From CALHVX01 sp039198065 (GTDB lineage Bacteria > Pseudomonadota > Gammaproteobacteria > Pseudomonadales > Azotimanducaceae): a stretch of DNA of 64,000 bases. Shown here piece by piece: positions 10,119-18,648 of this stretch (the first letter of the stretch is position 1; every line of letters begins with the position of its first letter). The notes under the pieces are model-generated. The model saw only the letters and a list, made by a program, of their open reading frames with translations. It made no database searches and was not told where the DNA came from. The position numbers and the translations under genes are program-made. The stretch covers positions 62,001-126,000 of the forward strand of contig JBCCTU010000001.1 of the NCBI GenBank assembly GCA_039198065.1. The letters run 5' to 3'.

Positions 10119-10787
10119 ATGGTCGACACAGACAAAGCGACGCTGCGGCGGCGCTTTCGCGCTGCCCGGCGATCCCTGATACCGGCCCAGCGGCGTTCCC
10201 ACTCGGCCGCAATCGCACGGCACTTTGCATCCAGTCCTCTCGCCCTCTTGCGCGGAACAACCGCGGCCTACCTGGCCAACGGATGGGAAGTTGACCCGCA
10301 GCCCCTCGTCCAGCGGCTGCACCGGCGCGGTCAGACCGTGGCGCTGCCGGCCGTTGTCGGCCGAGCGAGCGACCAGACCTTGGCTTTTTTTGAGACGACC
10401 GCGGCCACGCCCCTGCAACCGGGTACCTTCGGTCTGCTCGAACCCGACCCGAACGCTCGGCATGTCCCGGCAATACGAATCCGCCTGCTGTTGATGCCGC
10501 TTGTCGCCTTTGATGCGACGGGTCGGCGGCTCGGCCAAGGCGGGGGGTTCTACGACCGGTTTCTGGCGCGGTTTAACCGTCCATCCCACCCCGTCGCTCA
10601 TCTCCTGCCGCTGGGGCCGCTGCGTATCGGGCTGGCATTTGAATGCCAGTTCTCCGAGCAGCCATTGCCAAGCGAAGCGCACGATCAACCTCTCGATGGC
10701 GTGCTCACCGAGTGCGGCTTTCGTGTCTTCAGCACCCGTGCCCGCCGCCACGGAGAATCGTCCCGCCAGTTCGCCGACAATCGATGA
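10119..10787 (+). CDS. fau: 5-formyltetrahydrofolate cyclo-ligase
   Basis: Converts 5-formyltetrahydrofolate to 5,10-methenyltetrahydrofolate with ATP, clearing a folate that inhibits glycine/serine enzymes. 222 residues. The N-terminal LRRRFRAARRSL segment and the nucleotide/folate motif LVAFDATGRRLGQGGGFYDR in the C-terminal half are diagnostic. The ATG at 10119 has GGTGG eight bases upstream; a GTG at 10107 is possible. Pairing with 6S RNA is conserved, and in E. coli the two are co-transcribed. Confidence 0.93.
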   Translation: MVDTDKATLRRRFRAARRSLIPAQRRSHSAAIARHFASSPLALLRGTTAAYLANGWEVDPQPLVQRLHRRGQTVALPAVVGRASDQTLAFFETTAATPLQPGTFGLLEPDPNARHVPAIRIRLLLMPLVAFDATGRRLGQGGGFYDRFLARFNRPSHPVAHLLPLGPLRIGLAFECQFSEQPLPSEAHDQPLDGVLTECGFRVFSTRARRHGESSRQFADNR

Positions 10788-10820
10788 CGCCACGGGAGAT
10801 GGAGTCGTACACTGGTCGCC

Positions 10821-11390
10821 ATGGCTATCCGAGACATCATCCGCATGGGGCACCCGACGCTGCGCACCCCGGCGCAACGGGTCTCACGCAGTCAGCTCGG
10901 CAGCCCCGCCTTCGAAGCCCTGCTTGAGGACATGGTCGATACGCTGGCCAGCAGCGGCGGCATCGGCCTCGCCGCACCGCAGATCGACGTGCCGCTGTGC
11001 CTGGCGCTCATCGATCTGCCGGGCGGACCGAGTCGCTATGGCGAACTGCCCACAATTCCTTCGACCTGTTTCGTTAACCCAACGATTGAAGTCGTCGACC
11101 CGGCCGCGGCGGGCTATTGGGAGGGTTGCCTGTCGGTGCCCGGGCTGCGCGGTTTCGTCGAGCGACCGCAGCACATCCGGGTGCGCGCCTTAACGCAGAC
11201 CGGGGAACCGCTCGAGCGGGTCTTCACGGGCTTCGCAGCAACGGTCATCCAGCACGAATTCGATCACCTGATCGGTCATCTCTACATCGATCACGTCAAA
11301 GACCCACGACTGCTGATGTTCGAGGCGGAGTACGACCGGTTCGTCGTCAACGCTGAGGACTCATCGCCCAGCAAAGAGCGCGAGGCTTAA
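10821..11390 (+). CDS. def: Peptide deformylase
   Basis: Removes the N-formyl group from new proteins. 189 residues with all three family motifs: GGIGLAAPQ (near residue 48), EGCLSVPG (near 102, metal Cys) and QHEFDHLIG (near 147, metal His pair and catalytic Glu). This is not the usual fmt-def-rsmB locus, so it may be a second deformylase. It converges with ilvA and the two stop codons overlap in a TTAA. Confidence 0.92.
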   Translation: MAIRDIIRMGHPTLRTPAQRVSRSQLGSPAFEALLEDMVDTLASSGGIGLAAPQIDVPLCLALIDLPGGPSRYGELPTIPSTCFVNPTIEVVDPAAAGYWEGCLSVPGLRGFVERPQHIRVRALTQTGEPLERVFTGFAATVIQHEFDHLIGHLYIDHVKDPRLLMFEAEYDRFVVNAEDSSPSKEREA

Positions 11391-12916
11391 CGCAGAAACC
11401 GCTGGAACGCCGGATTATCGCTTTCGTACCAATAGCGGTAGCCGATGTCGTCGAGGTGTGCGTCCAGTGCCTTGCGTGCCGACGCGTCAGCGTTGAAGCC
11501 AACCAACACCCGGCCCCAGGCAGAACCGTGGTTCCGGTAGTGAAAGAGGCTGATGTTGAATCGTCCGCCCAGCCCGCCGAGAAATTTGAGCAACGCTCCG
11601 GGGCGCTCGGGAAACTCGAAGCGGTAAAGAATTTCGTCTTTCGCCCCGCCGACGCGACCGCCAACCATGTGCCGAACGTGCAGCTTCGCGACCTCATTGC
11701 GGCTCATATCGATCGCCGCATAGCCCTTCGCCGCCAGCGCCTCGACGAGGTCATCGGGCTGTTCACCGTCCCCGAGCTGGGCCCCAAGATAAACCTCGGC
11801 CGTGCTGTCCTCCGCGAAGCGGTAGTTGAACTCCGTAACCGTGCGCTTGCCGAGCGCACGGCAGAACTTGAGAAAGCTGCCGGGCTTCTCCGGGATAGTC
11901 ACACCGAGGACGGCTTCGCGCTGTTCCCCGATTTCAGCACGCTCGGAGATGTGCCGGAGCCGGTCGAAGTTGACGTTGGCACCGCTGACGATCGCGACCA
12001 GCCCGCGTTCGAGGACTGCCTGCTCATCGGCGTGCTGCTGTACCCATTTTTTGAGCCCCGCTACGGCTAAGGCGCCGGACGGTTCAGCGAGCACCCGGGT
12101 GTCGTCAAAGACGTCTTTCACCGCAGCACAGATTTCGTCGGTATCGGCCGTAACCACCTCGTCGACGTAGCGCCGCGCCACCTTCCAGGTCTCTTTGCCG
12201 ATCTGAGCCACGGACACGCCGTCGGCGAACTGATCCAGCGTCTCCCGGGGGAGCTTTACCCGGCGCCCGGCGGCCATCGCCGCGGCAAGGCACGCACTGC
12301 CTTCGGCCTCGACCCCGATGACGCGGACTTCCGGGCGAATGTACTTCACAAACGCCGCGACGCCGGCCGCCAGACCACCGCCGCCGACGGGAACGAAAAT
12401 CGCACCGGGTGTGCCCGCGTACTGACTCATGATTTCCATCCCGACCGTGCCCTGGCCGGCGATGGTGTCGGGGTCATCGAAGGGCGGTATGAACACCATG
12501 CCTTCGTCTTTGACCAGCTTCTGCGCGTAGGCGTTGGCGTCGTCAAAACCGTCACCGTGCAGTACCACCTTGGCGCCAAAGCTCTTTACCGCATCGATTT
12601 TGATGCTCGGCGTGTTCCGACCCATGACGATCACGGCGCGGATGCCGAGCTTTTGCGCCGCCAGCGCAACGCCCTGCGCATGGTTGCCGGCAGACGCGGC
12701 GACCACACCCTGGGCTCGCTGCGCCTCATCAAGCTGCACGATTTTGTTGTAGGCGCCGCGGCACTTGAAGGAAAACACCGGCTGCAGGTCTTCGCGCTTG
12801 AAATGCGTCGTTACCCCGAGCCGTTCCGACAGACGGCGTGCCGGAGTCAGGGGCGACTCAATGGACACGTCGTAGACGCGCGAGGAGATGATTTTTTTGA
12901 CGTACTGTTCGAGCAT
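11387..12916 (-). CDS. ilvA: Threonine ammonia-lyase, biosynthetic
   Basis: First step of isoleucine synthesis: threonine to 2-oxobutanoate. The protein has 509 residues from the ATG at 12916 (MLEQYVKKIISSRVYDV, the family start). The frame is open further upstream, but that would run into the divergent rpiA. PLP lysine in FSFKCRGAYNKI near residue 58, SAGNHAQG near 83, and a glycine-rich phosphate loop (PVGGGGLA). Two ACT-like domains follow at the C-terminus for isoleucine/valine control. No strong binding site precedes either ATG (12916 or 12931). Confidence 0.94.
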   Translation of the reverse strand: MLEQYVKKIISSRVYDVSIESPLTPARRLSERLGVTTHFKREDLQPVFSFKCRGAYNKIVQLDEAQRAQGVVAASAGNHAQGVALAAQKLGIRAVIVMGRNTPSIKIDAVKSFGAKVVLHGDGFDDANAYAQKLVKDEGMVFIPPFDDPDTIAGQGTVGMEIMSQYAGTPGAIFVPVGGGGLAAGVAAFVKYIRPEVRVIGVEAEGSACLAAAMAAGRRVKLPRETLDQFADGVSVAQIGKETWKVARRYVDEVVTADTDEICAAVKDVFDDTRVLAEPSGALAVAGLKKWVQQHADEQAVLERGLVAIVSGANVNFDRLRHISERAEIGEQREAVLGVTIPEKPGSFLKFCRALGKRTVTEFNYRFAEDSTAEVYLGAQLGDGEQPDDLVEALAAKGYAAIDMSRNEVAKLHVRHMVGGRVGGAKDEILYRFEFPERPGALLKFLGGLGGRFNISLFHYRNHGSAWGRVLVGFNADASARKALDAHLDDIGYRYWYESDNPAFQRFLR

Positions 12917-13008
12917 GGGGGCACACCGCATCGCTGCGGCACGACCGTCAGGGGTTCGCGCGCAGTATGCCAAAATTCGCCTCAACGTCGGCGGGAACCG
13001 GTATTTGA

Positions 13009-13755
13009 ATGAGCACCAGCGACGAATCTCAGCACGACACCCCAGGGACACAAGCCGCTGCCGCAGAACTCAAACGCCAGGCCGCTGCCGCCGCGCTGGA
13101 CCTGGTCGCCGCAACGCTCGAGCGCGACTCGATCGTCGGCATCGGTACGGGCTCAACAGCGAACGCCTTCATTGACGTGCTTGCGACTCACAAAGGGCGT
13201 TTCGACGCCTGCGTCGCGAGCTCCGATGCGTCCGCCGAGCGGCTCCGGAGCCACGGCTTAACGGTGCTTGAATTGACGGCCGTGGAGTCGATCCAGGTCT
13301 ACGTCGACGGCGCCGACGAGGTGGACCCGAATCTGAACCTGATCAAGGGCGGCGGCGGCGCACTGACGCGCGAGAAACTGGTCGCCGCATCCAGCGACGA
13401 TTTCATCTGCATCGCGGACGATCGTAAGCTGGTGCCGCAGCTTGGCGCGTTTCCGCTGCCTCTCGAGTTTCTCAGCCAAGCCCGTCGGTTAGTCAGCCGC
13501 GCGGCCGTCGAGCTCGGCGGTACACCGTCACTGCGCGAGGGGTTCACGACCGACAACGGTCATCCGATTATGGACGTCGAGGGTCTAGATATCACCGATC
13601 CCGGCAAGCTCGAGGCGCACCTGAACCAGGTCCTGGGTGTGGTGTGCACGGGAATTTTCAGTGTGCATCGCCCATCGCGCGTGGTCGTCGCTGGAACTGC
13701 TGGAGTTCGCATCCTCGACGGCAGCCAGCCCATCGCCGAGCACCGCCCAGCTTAA
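13009..13755 (+). CDS. rpiA: Ribose-5-phosphate isomerase A
   Basis: Interconverts ribose 5-phosphate and ribulose 5-phosphate. 248 residues, with a roughly 25-residue extra N-terminus before the usual KRQAAAAALDLV start. Motifs: GIGTGSTANAF, YVDGADEVDPNLNLIKGGGGA (catalytic Asp/Lys region) and DNGHPIMDVE. Divergent from ilvA with 92 bases between starts. rpiA near serA is also the E. coli arrangement. Confidence 0.96.
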   Translation: MSTSDESQHDTPGTQAAAAELKRQAAAAALDLVAATLERDSIVGIGTGSTANAFIDVLATHKGRFDACVASSDASAERLRSHGLTVLELTAVESIQVYVDGADEVDPNLNLIKGGGGALTREKLVAASSDDFICIADDRKLVPQLGAFPLPLEFLSQARRLVSRAAVELGGTPSLREGFTTDNGHPIMDVEGLDITDPGKLEAHLNQVLGVVCTGIFSVHRPSRVVVAGTAGVRILDGSQPIAEHRPA

Positions 13756-13784
13756 AAAAGACTGACGAGAAAGCATCCCACGCC

Positions 13785-15152
13785 TCAGGCGAGCAGCTTG
13801 CCCGGATTTAAAATCTGGTCCGGGTCAAACACCTGCTTCAAGCCTCGCATCAGGGTCTGTTCGGCCGGGCTCCGGCTGAAGCCGAGGAACGGCTGCTTCA
13901 GGAGGCCGACGCCGTGTTCGGCCGAGATACTGCCGGCGCGCGCCGCGACGGCGTCGAAAATACGCGGACTCAGCTCATGGCAGCGCTCGAAGAACGCGGC
14001 CTTATCCAGATGCTCCGGCTTAAGGATGTTGAGGTGCAGGTTGCCGTCGCCAATATGGCCGTACCAGCACACCTCGAAGTCCGGGTAATTCGCAGCCACC
14101 AGCCGATCGATGTCGTCGAGAAACTCCGGCACCTGGCTGACACGCACGGCCAGATCATTTTTATAGGGCAGCTCCGGGGCGATGGCTTCGGAAATCCCTT
14201 CCCGCAGGCCCCAGAGTGCCTGCGCCTGCTGCGACGACTGACTGACGACGCCGTCGCTGACGAGGCCTTCCGTCAGCAGGGTTTCGAACACGGCCAGCGC
14301 CGCATCGCTTGCGGAGGCGTCGTACTCAACGAGGGCGTAGAACGGCATGGGGTCTTCGAGCGGTCGCGCGAGACCCCGGTGCGCGGTTACCCGCTCAACG
14401 CACAGGTCTGAGAAGAACTCGAAGGCGCTCGGCACCAGGCGCGCCTGGAAGGCCCGCAGAATCGCCAGCAGATCGGGAGCCGACGATACGCCGAGCACCA
14501 TGACCTGCTGCGGTTCCGGCGCTGTCGCAAGGCGCATGTCGGCTTCGACAATCAAGCCAAGCGTTCCCTCGGAACCGATCATGAGATGACGCAGGTCGTA
14601 ACCCGTCGCGTTTTTGATCAGTCCCTGATTCAGCGACAGCAGCTCGCCGGTGCCCGTAACCACACGCAGCCCGGCAACCCAATCGCGGGTCAGACCATAG
14701 CGGATCACCTTGATGCCCCCGGCGTTCGTAGCGATGTTGCCGCCGAGTTGGCTCGATCCCGACGAGGCAAAATCGACCGGGTAAAAGAGACCCCGTTCTG
14801 CCGCCGCCGCTTGCAGCGTCTGGGTTACGACCCCGGCCTGGCAGGTCGCGAGCCGGTCGGTGTCGCTGAACTCGAGGATCCGGTTCATCTTCTCAAAGCT
14901 AACCACCACCTCGCCGTTTGCGGCCACGGCTCCGCCAGACAGTCCCGTTCGGCCGCCTGAGGGCACCAGCGCCAGCCGGTCTCGCCGTGCCAGGCGGACC
15001 AGCTCGACCACCTCGTCGTTGGACTTCGGAAACACGACGGCACTCGGCGCCGGCGTCGCGAGCCGCGTCCAGTCCTGACCATAGTGTTTGAGGCTGGCCG
15101 CATCGCGCAGCAGCTGCGCGGATGAAAACTGTTCATCCAGAGTCACGGACAT
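13785..15152 (-). CDS. FAD-linked D-2-hydroxyacid (probably D-2-hydroxyglutarate) dehydrogenase
   Basis: Flavoenzyme of the GlcD/D2HGDH family, 455 residues. N-terminal FAD_binding_4 domain with PSGGRTGLSGGAVA near residue 64 and SQLGGNIATNAGG near 133. C-terminal FAD-oxidase domain with the metal site HIGDGNLHLNI and SAEHGVGLLK. It lies divergent from serA, the arrangement known in Pseudomonas, where this enzyme reoxidises D-2-hydroxyglutarate made by SerA. D-lactate or glycolate dehydrogenase is the alternative, but no glcE/glcF partner is present. Confidence 0.82.
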   Translation of the reverse strand: MSVTLDEQFSSAQLLRDAASLKHYGQDWTRLATPAPSAVVFPKSNDEVVELVRLARRDRLALVPSGGRTGLSGGAVAANGEVVVSFEKMNRILEFSDTDRLATCQAGVVTQTLQAAAAERGLFYPVDFASSGSSQLGGNIATNAGGIKVIRYGLTRDWVAGLRVVTGTGELLSLNQGLIKNATGYDLRHLMIGSEGTLGLIVEADMRLATAPEPQQVMVLGVSSAPDLLAILRAFQARLVPSAFEFFSDLCVERVTAHRGLARPLEDPMPFYALVEYDASASDAALAVFETLLTEGLVSDGVVSQSSQQAQALWGLREGISEAIAPELPYKNDLAVRVSQVPEFLDDIDRLVAANYPDFEVCWYGHIGDGNLHLNILKPEHLDKAAFFERCHELSPRIFDAVAARAGSISAEHGVGLLKQPFLGFSRSPAEQTLMRGLKQVFDPDQILNPGKLLA

Positions 15153-15177
15153 TTCCCGGCGCGCACCCTCTGTGGCC

Positions 15178-15205
15178 TTGGTTTCACTAACAAGCGCCGT
15201 ACTAT
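15178..15205 (+). promoter_or_regulatory. Possible serA promoter
   Basis: TTGGTT at 15178-15183 and TACTAT at 15200-15205 with 16 bases between, 28 bases before the serA ATG. The -35 element is weak. Confidence 0.3.
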
Positions 15206-15233
15206 ACGCGGCCGCTGTGAACCGGACTCAGCC

Positions 15234-16463
15234 ATGGACGCCACCTCGCTTGCGAAAAACAAGATCCGCGTGTTGCTGCTCGAGGGCATTCATCAGAGTG
15301 CCGTTGATGCGTTCGCTGCGGCCGGCTACAGCAATCTGGAACGGCGACCCGGCGCCCTGCAGGGCAACGACCTGGCCGCGGCGTTGGCCGATGTGCACAT
15401 CCTCGGTATTCGCTCCCGCAGCCAGCTCACCAACGCCATCATCAATCAGGCACCGAAGCTGTTTGCCGTCGGCTGCTTCTGCATCGGCACCAACCAGGTG
15501 AACCTCGACGCAGCGCGCGGTCGCGGCGTGCCGGTGTTCAACGCACCCTATTCAAACACGCGCAGCGTTGCCGAACTGGTGTTGGCTGAAGCCATTCTGT
15601 TGCTGCGCGGCGTCCCGCGGCGATCCATGCAGATGCACCGCAACGAGTGGCAGAAGTCCGCCAACAATGCCTTTGAAGTACGCGGCAAGACCCTTGGTGT
15701 AGTCGGTTACGGAAATATTGGCGCCCAGCTTGGCGTCCTTGCCGAGTCGCTCGGCATGCGCGTGCTGTTCTACGACGTGATCAAGAAACTCAAGCTCGGC
15801 AACGCCCAGCAGGTCGACACGCTGCCGGAACTGCTGGCGGCCGCCGATGTTGTTTCGCTGCATGTACCCGCCACACCGCAGACCGCGAACATGATCGGTG
15901 CCGCGGAGCTTGCGCACATGAAGCCGAGCGCCGTGTTGCTCAACGCATCAAGAGGCAACGTCATCGACATCGACGCGCTCGCTGCAGCACTGCGCGGTGA
16001 TGCCCTGCTCGGGGCAGCGATCGACGTGTTTCCGGAAGAACCAAAGTCGAACGAAGACCCCTTCGCATCCCCTCTGGTGGGACTCGACAACGTCATCCTT
16101 ACACCGCACATCGGCGGCAGCACGGTCGAAGCCCAAGCAAGCATCGGCTCTGAAGTCGCCGACAAACTGGTGCGCTACAGCGACAACGGCAGCACCGTCA
16201 GTGCCGTCAACTTCCCGCAGGTCGCGCTGCCCGAACACCCCGGCCAGCATCGGCTGCTGCACGTGCACGAAAACCAACCCGGTGTGATGAACAACATCAA
16301 CCGGGTGTTTTCCGAAGAAGGGCTCAACATCGCCGCCCAGTACCTGCAAACCCAGGAAAACGTCGGCTACGTGGTGATGGACATTGAAAGCGAAGACTCG
16401 GACCGCGGCCTGGAGGCCCTACGCAGCGTCCCAGGCACGATCCGGACCCGGGTGCTCTTTTGA
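15234..16463 (+). CDS. serA: D-3-phosphoglycerate dehydrogenase
   Basis: First step of serine synthesis; members of this type also reduce 2-oxoglutarate to D-2-hydroxyglutarate. 409 residues, the E. coli-length form. NAD-binding GVVGYGNIGAQLG near residue 155, ILTPHIGGSTVEAQ (catalytic His) near 285, and a C-terminal ACT domain (LLHVHENQPGVMNNIN onward) that mediates serine inhibition. Downstream lies ppk2. Confidence 0.96.
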   Translation: MDATSLAKNKIRVLLLEGIHQSAVDAFAAAGYSNLERRPGALQGNDLAAALADVHILGIRSRSQLTNAIINQAPKLFAVGCFCIGTNQVNLDAARGRGVPVFNAPYSNTRSVAELVLAEAILLLRGVPRRSMQMHRNEWQKSANNAFEVRGKTLGVVGYGNIGAQLGVLAESLGMRVLFYDVIKKLKLGNAQQVDTLPELLAAADVVSLHVPATPQTANMIGAAELAHMKPSAVLLNASRGNVIDIDALAAALRGDALLGAAIDVFPEEPKSNEDPFASPLVGLDNVILTPHIGGSTVEAQASIGSEVADKLVRYSDNGSTVSAVNFPQVALPEHPGQHRLLHVHENQPGVMNNINRVFSEEGLNIAAQYLQTQENVGYVVMDIESEDSDRGLEALRSVPGTIRTRVLF

Positions 16464-16520
16464 AGCCGCGGGACCGGGATCAATTACACTCACCGCTTCT
16501 CCCATAGGTTCGCCCTAGCC

Positions 16521-17456
16521 ATGCCCGCGAACGATCCCAACAACGAACAGGCGTTTTACGAGCTCGATTCAATCTTCGATCAGCTCGCCATCGAGGACTT
16601 CGAGCCTCAGCATCCGCTCGCCCGGGTGCGGGAGCACACTTCCGCCGAAGTCCCAAGCCAGGCACTGATTCAGCAGTACTTCGAGAGCGGTGACTATCCG
16701 TACAAGGAGCGCATGACCCCGTCGGTCTACTACCGGCAGAAGCACCGCCTGCAGATCGAGCTGGTAAAGCTACAGAACTGGGTCAAAGACGAGGGACGCC
16801 GCATCGTCGTCGTGTTTGAGGGCCGCGATGCAGCCGGCAAAGGCAGCACCATCAAACGCTTCATGGAATACCTGAACCCCCGTGTTGCCCGGGTCGTGGC
16901 CTTAACCGTGCCAACGGAGCGCGAGCAGGGGCAGTGGTACTTTCAGCGCTATATCAACCACCTGCCGACCCGCGGCGAGATCGTCTTCTACGACCGCTCC
17001 TGGTACAACCGCGCTGGTGTGGAACGGGTGATGGGTTTCTGTACACCGGAGGAGTACGAGACCTTTATTCTTCAGGCACCGGAATTCGAGCGGATGTTGA
17101 TCGACTCCGGTATCGCGTTGATCAAGTTTTATCTGTCGATCAACCGCGAAGAACAGCAGGCACGCTTCCACGAACGGGAAACGAATCCGTTGAAGACCTG
17201 GAAGCTATCGCCCATGGACCTTGAGGCGCAGAACCGCTGGAACGACTACACGGAAGCAAAAGAAGCAAGCTTCAAGCGCACCAGCACGGTGGATGCGCCC
17301 TGGATCATCGTCAAAGGAGAAGACAAGATGCGCGCGCGGCTCGAATGCATGCGCTACGTGCTGAGCCAGTTCGGCTACGAAGGGCGTGACGACGCAGCCA
17401 TCGGCGTCAACGATCCCCTGCTGATTGCCTCAGCAGAGGATCTCCCCGCGTTTTGA
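16521..17456 (+). CDS. ppk2: Polyphosphate kinase 2 family protein
   Basis: PPK2 enzymes move phosphate between polyphosphate and nucleotides. 311 residues. P-loop G101-RDAAGKG, lid/Walker B region with YDRSWYNRAGVERVMGF near residue 157, and the family's KTWKLSPMDLEAQNRWNDYT segment near 230. A single PPK2 domain of this length with a roughly 70-residue N-terminal extension resembles class I enzymes, which mostly phosphorylate nucleoside diphosphates; the class is inferred. It converges with fba. Confidence 0.92.
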   Translation: MPANDPNNEQAFYELDSIFDQLAIEDFEPQHPLARVREHTSAEVPSQALIQQYFESGDYPYKERMTPSVYYRQKHRLQIELVKLQNWVKDEGRRIVVVFEGRDAAGKGSTIKRFMEYLNPRVARVVALTVPTEREQGQWYFQRYINHLPTRGEIVFYDRSWYNRAGVERVMGFCTPEEYETFILQAPEFERMLIDSGIALIKFYLSINREEQQARFHERETNPLKTWKLSPMDLEAQNRWNDYTEAKEASFKRTSTVDAPWIIVKGEDKMRARLECMRYVLSQFGYEGRDDAAIGVNDPLLIASAEDLPAF

Positions 17457-17458
17457 CA

Positions 17459-17474
17459 GAGCCCGGTTGGGCTC
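17459..17474. terminator. Hairpin between convergent ppk2 and fba
   Basis: Perfect inverted repeat GAGCCC-GGTT-GGGCTC directly after the ppk2 stop and overlapping the fba stop. No long T run on either side, so bidirectional termination is plausible but weakly supported. Confidence 0.4.
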
Positions 17475-18537
17475 AGTTGATGACCGGGTCGAGCTCACCG
17501 GTGGCGTAGCGCTCGAACATGGTTTCAAGCGACTGCACCCTGATCTTGTCGGCGTTGCCGGCCGTACCGAAGGACTCGTAGCGGGCAACAACCACCTGCT
17601 TCATCGCCTTCATGCTTTCCGCCAGGTATTTCCGCGGGTCGAACTCAGACGGGTTGTGCGCCATGAATTTGCGGATCGACGCCGTCGCTGCCAGGCGCAG
17701 GTCCGTGTCGATATTTACCTTACGCACACCGTGCTTGATGCCTTCCTGAATCTCTTCGACGGGCACACCGTAGGTTTCCGGTATCTCGCCGCCGTACTCG
17801 TTGATCTCGGCAAGGAGATCCTGTGGTACCGACGAACTGCCGTGCATGACCAGATGCGTGTTCGGGATGCGCCGGTTGATTTCCTTGATGCGCTCGATCG
17901 CCAGAATGTCTCCCGTCGGCGGACGGCTGAACTTGTAAGCGCCGTGCGACGTGCCGATGGCAATGGCCAGCGCGTCAACCTTGGTTTCACCGACGAAGTT
18001 CGCCGCCTCTTCCGGGTCTGTGAGCAACATGTCCATGGACAGCTTGCCGACGGCTCCGACGCCGTCTTCTTCACCGGCCTCACCGGTCTCGAGAGAACCA
18101 AGACAACCCAGCTCACCCTCTACGGAAACGCCACAGGCGTGCGCCATGGCGACGGTGCGGCGGGTGACGTCAACGTTGTAGTCGTAGCTTGCCGGGCTCT
18201 TCTGATCTTCGAGCAGCGACCCGTCCATCATCACGGACGAAAAGCCGAGTTGGATTGAGCGTTGGCAGACCGCCGGGGAGGCCCCGTGATCCTGATGCAT
18301 CACCACGGGGATGTGCGGGAATTCCTGCGTCGCCGCCAGAATCAAGTGGCGCAAAAAATTTGGCCCCGCGTACTTCCGCGCACCGGCCGACGCCTGCACG
18401 ATCACCGGGCTGTTGGTTTCATCGGCGCCTTCCATGATGGCGCGCATCTGCTCGAGATTGTTGACGTTGAAGGCCGGCACGCCGTAGCCCTGTTCGGCGG
18501 CGTGATCCAGCAGCTGTCGCATGCTGATGAGTGCCAT
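17473..18537 (-). CDS. fba: Fructose-bisphosphate aldolase, class II
   Basis: Zinc-dependent aldolase of glycolysis, Calvin-type (CbbA-like) subgroup, 354 residues. MHQDHGASP near residue 80 carries zinc and catalytic residues; VMHGSSSVPQDLL near residue 228 and GVRKVNIDTDLRLA near 278 form the phosphate site. ATG with GAGGT five bases upstream. Third gene of tkt-pgk-fba. Confidence 0.96.
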   Translation of the reverse strand: MALISMRQLLDHAAEQGYGVPAFNVNNLEQMRAIMEGADETNSPVIVQASAGARKYAGPNFLRHLILAATQEFPHIPVVMHQDHGASPAVCQRSIQLGFSSVMMDGSLLEDQKSPASYDYNVDVTRRTVAMAHACGVSVEGELGCLGSLETGEAGEEDGVGAVGKLSMDMLLTDPEEAANFVGETKVDALAIAIGTSHGAYKFSRPPTGDILAIERIKEINRRIPNTHLVMHGSSSVPQDLLAEINEYGGEIPETYGVPVEEIQEGIKHGVRKVNIDTDLRLAATASIRKFMAHNPSEFDPRKYLAESMKAMKQVVVARYESFGTAGNADKIRVQSLETMFERYATGELDPVIN

Positions 18538-18598
18538 GACTTACCTCGTTAGGCGCATTACTTCGCGATGAATTATCTCACGAGACCTGCAAGGCGAG

Positions 18599-18622
18599 TT
18601 GTCAGCGAAATGAAACTGACAA
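18599..18622. repeat. Inverted repeat in the pgk-fba gap
   Basis: TTGTCAG and CTGACAA, ten bases apart, between the pgk stop and the fba start. Could be an operator or an mRNA hairpin. There is no T run for a terminator. Confidence 0.3.
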
Positions 18623-18648
18623 TTCAACACACAGACTGACGACCCGAT

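Noticed and set aside
10140..10787. Frames antisense to the cyclo-ligase gene
   Set aside because: Several long antisense frames exist here, as expected at high GC; none has a plausible start or homology.
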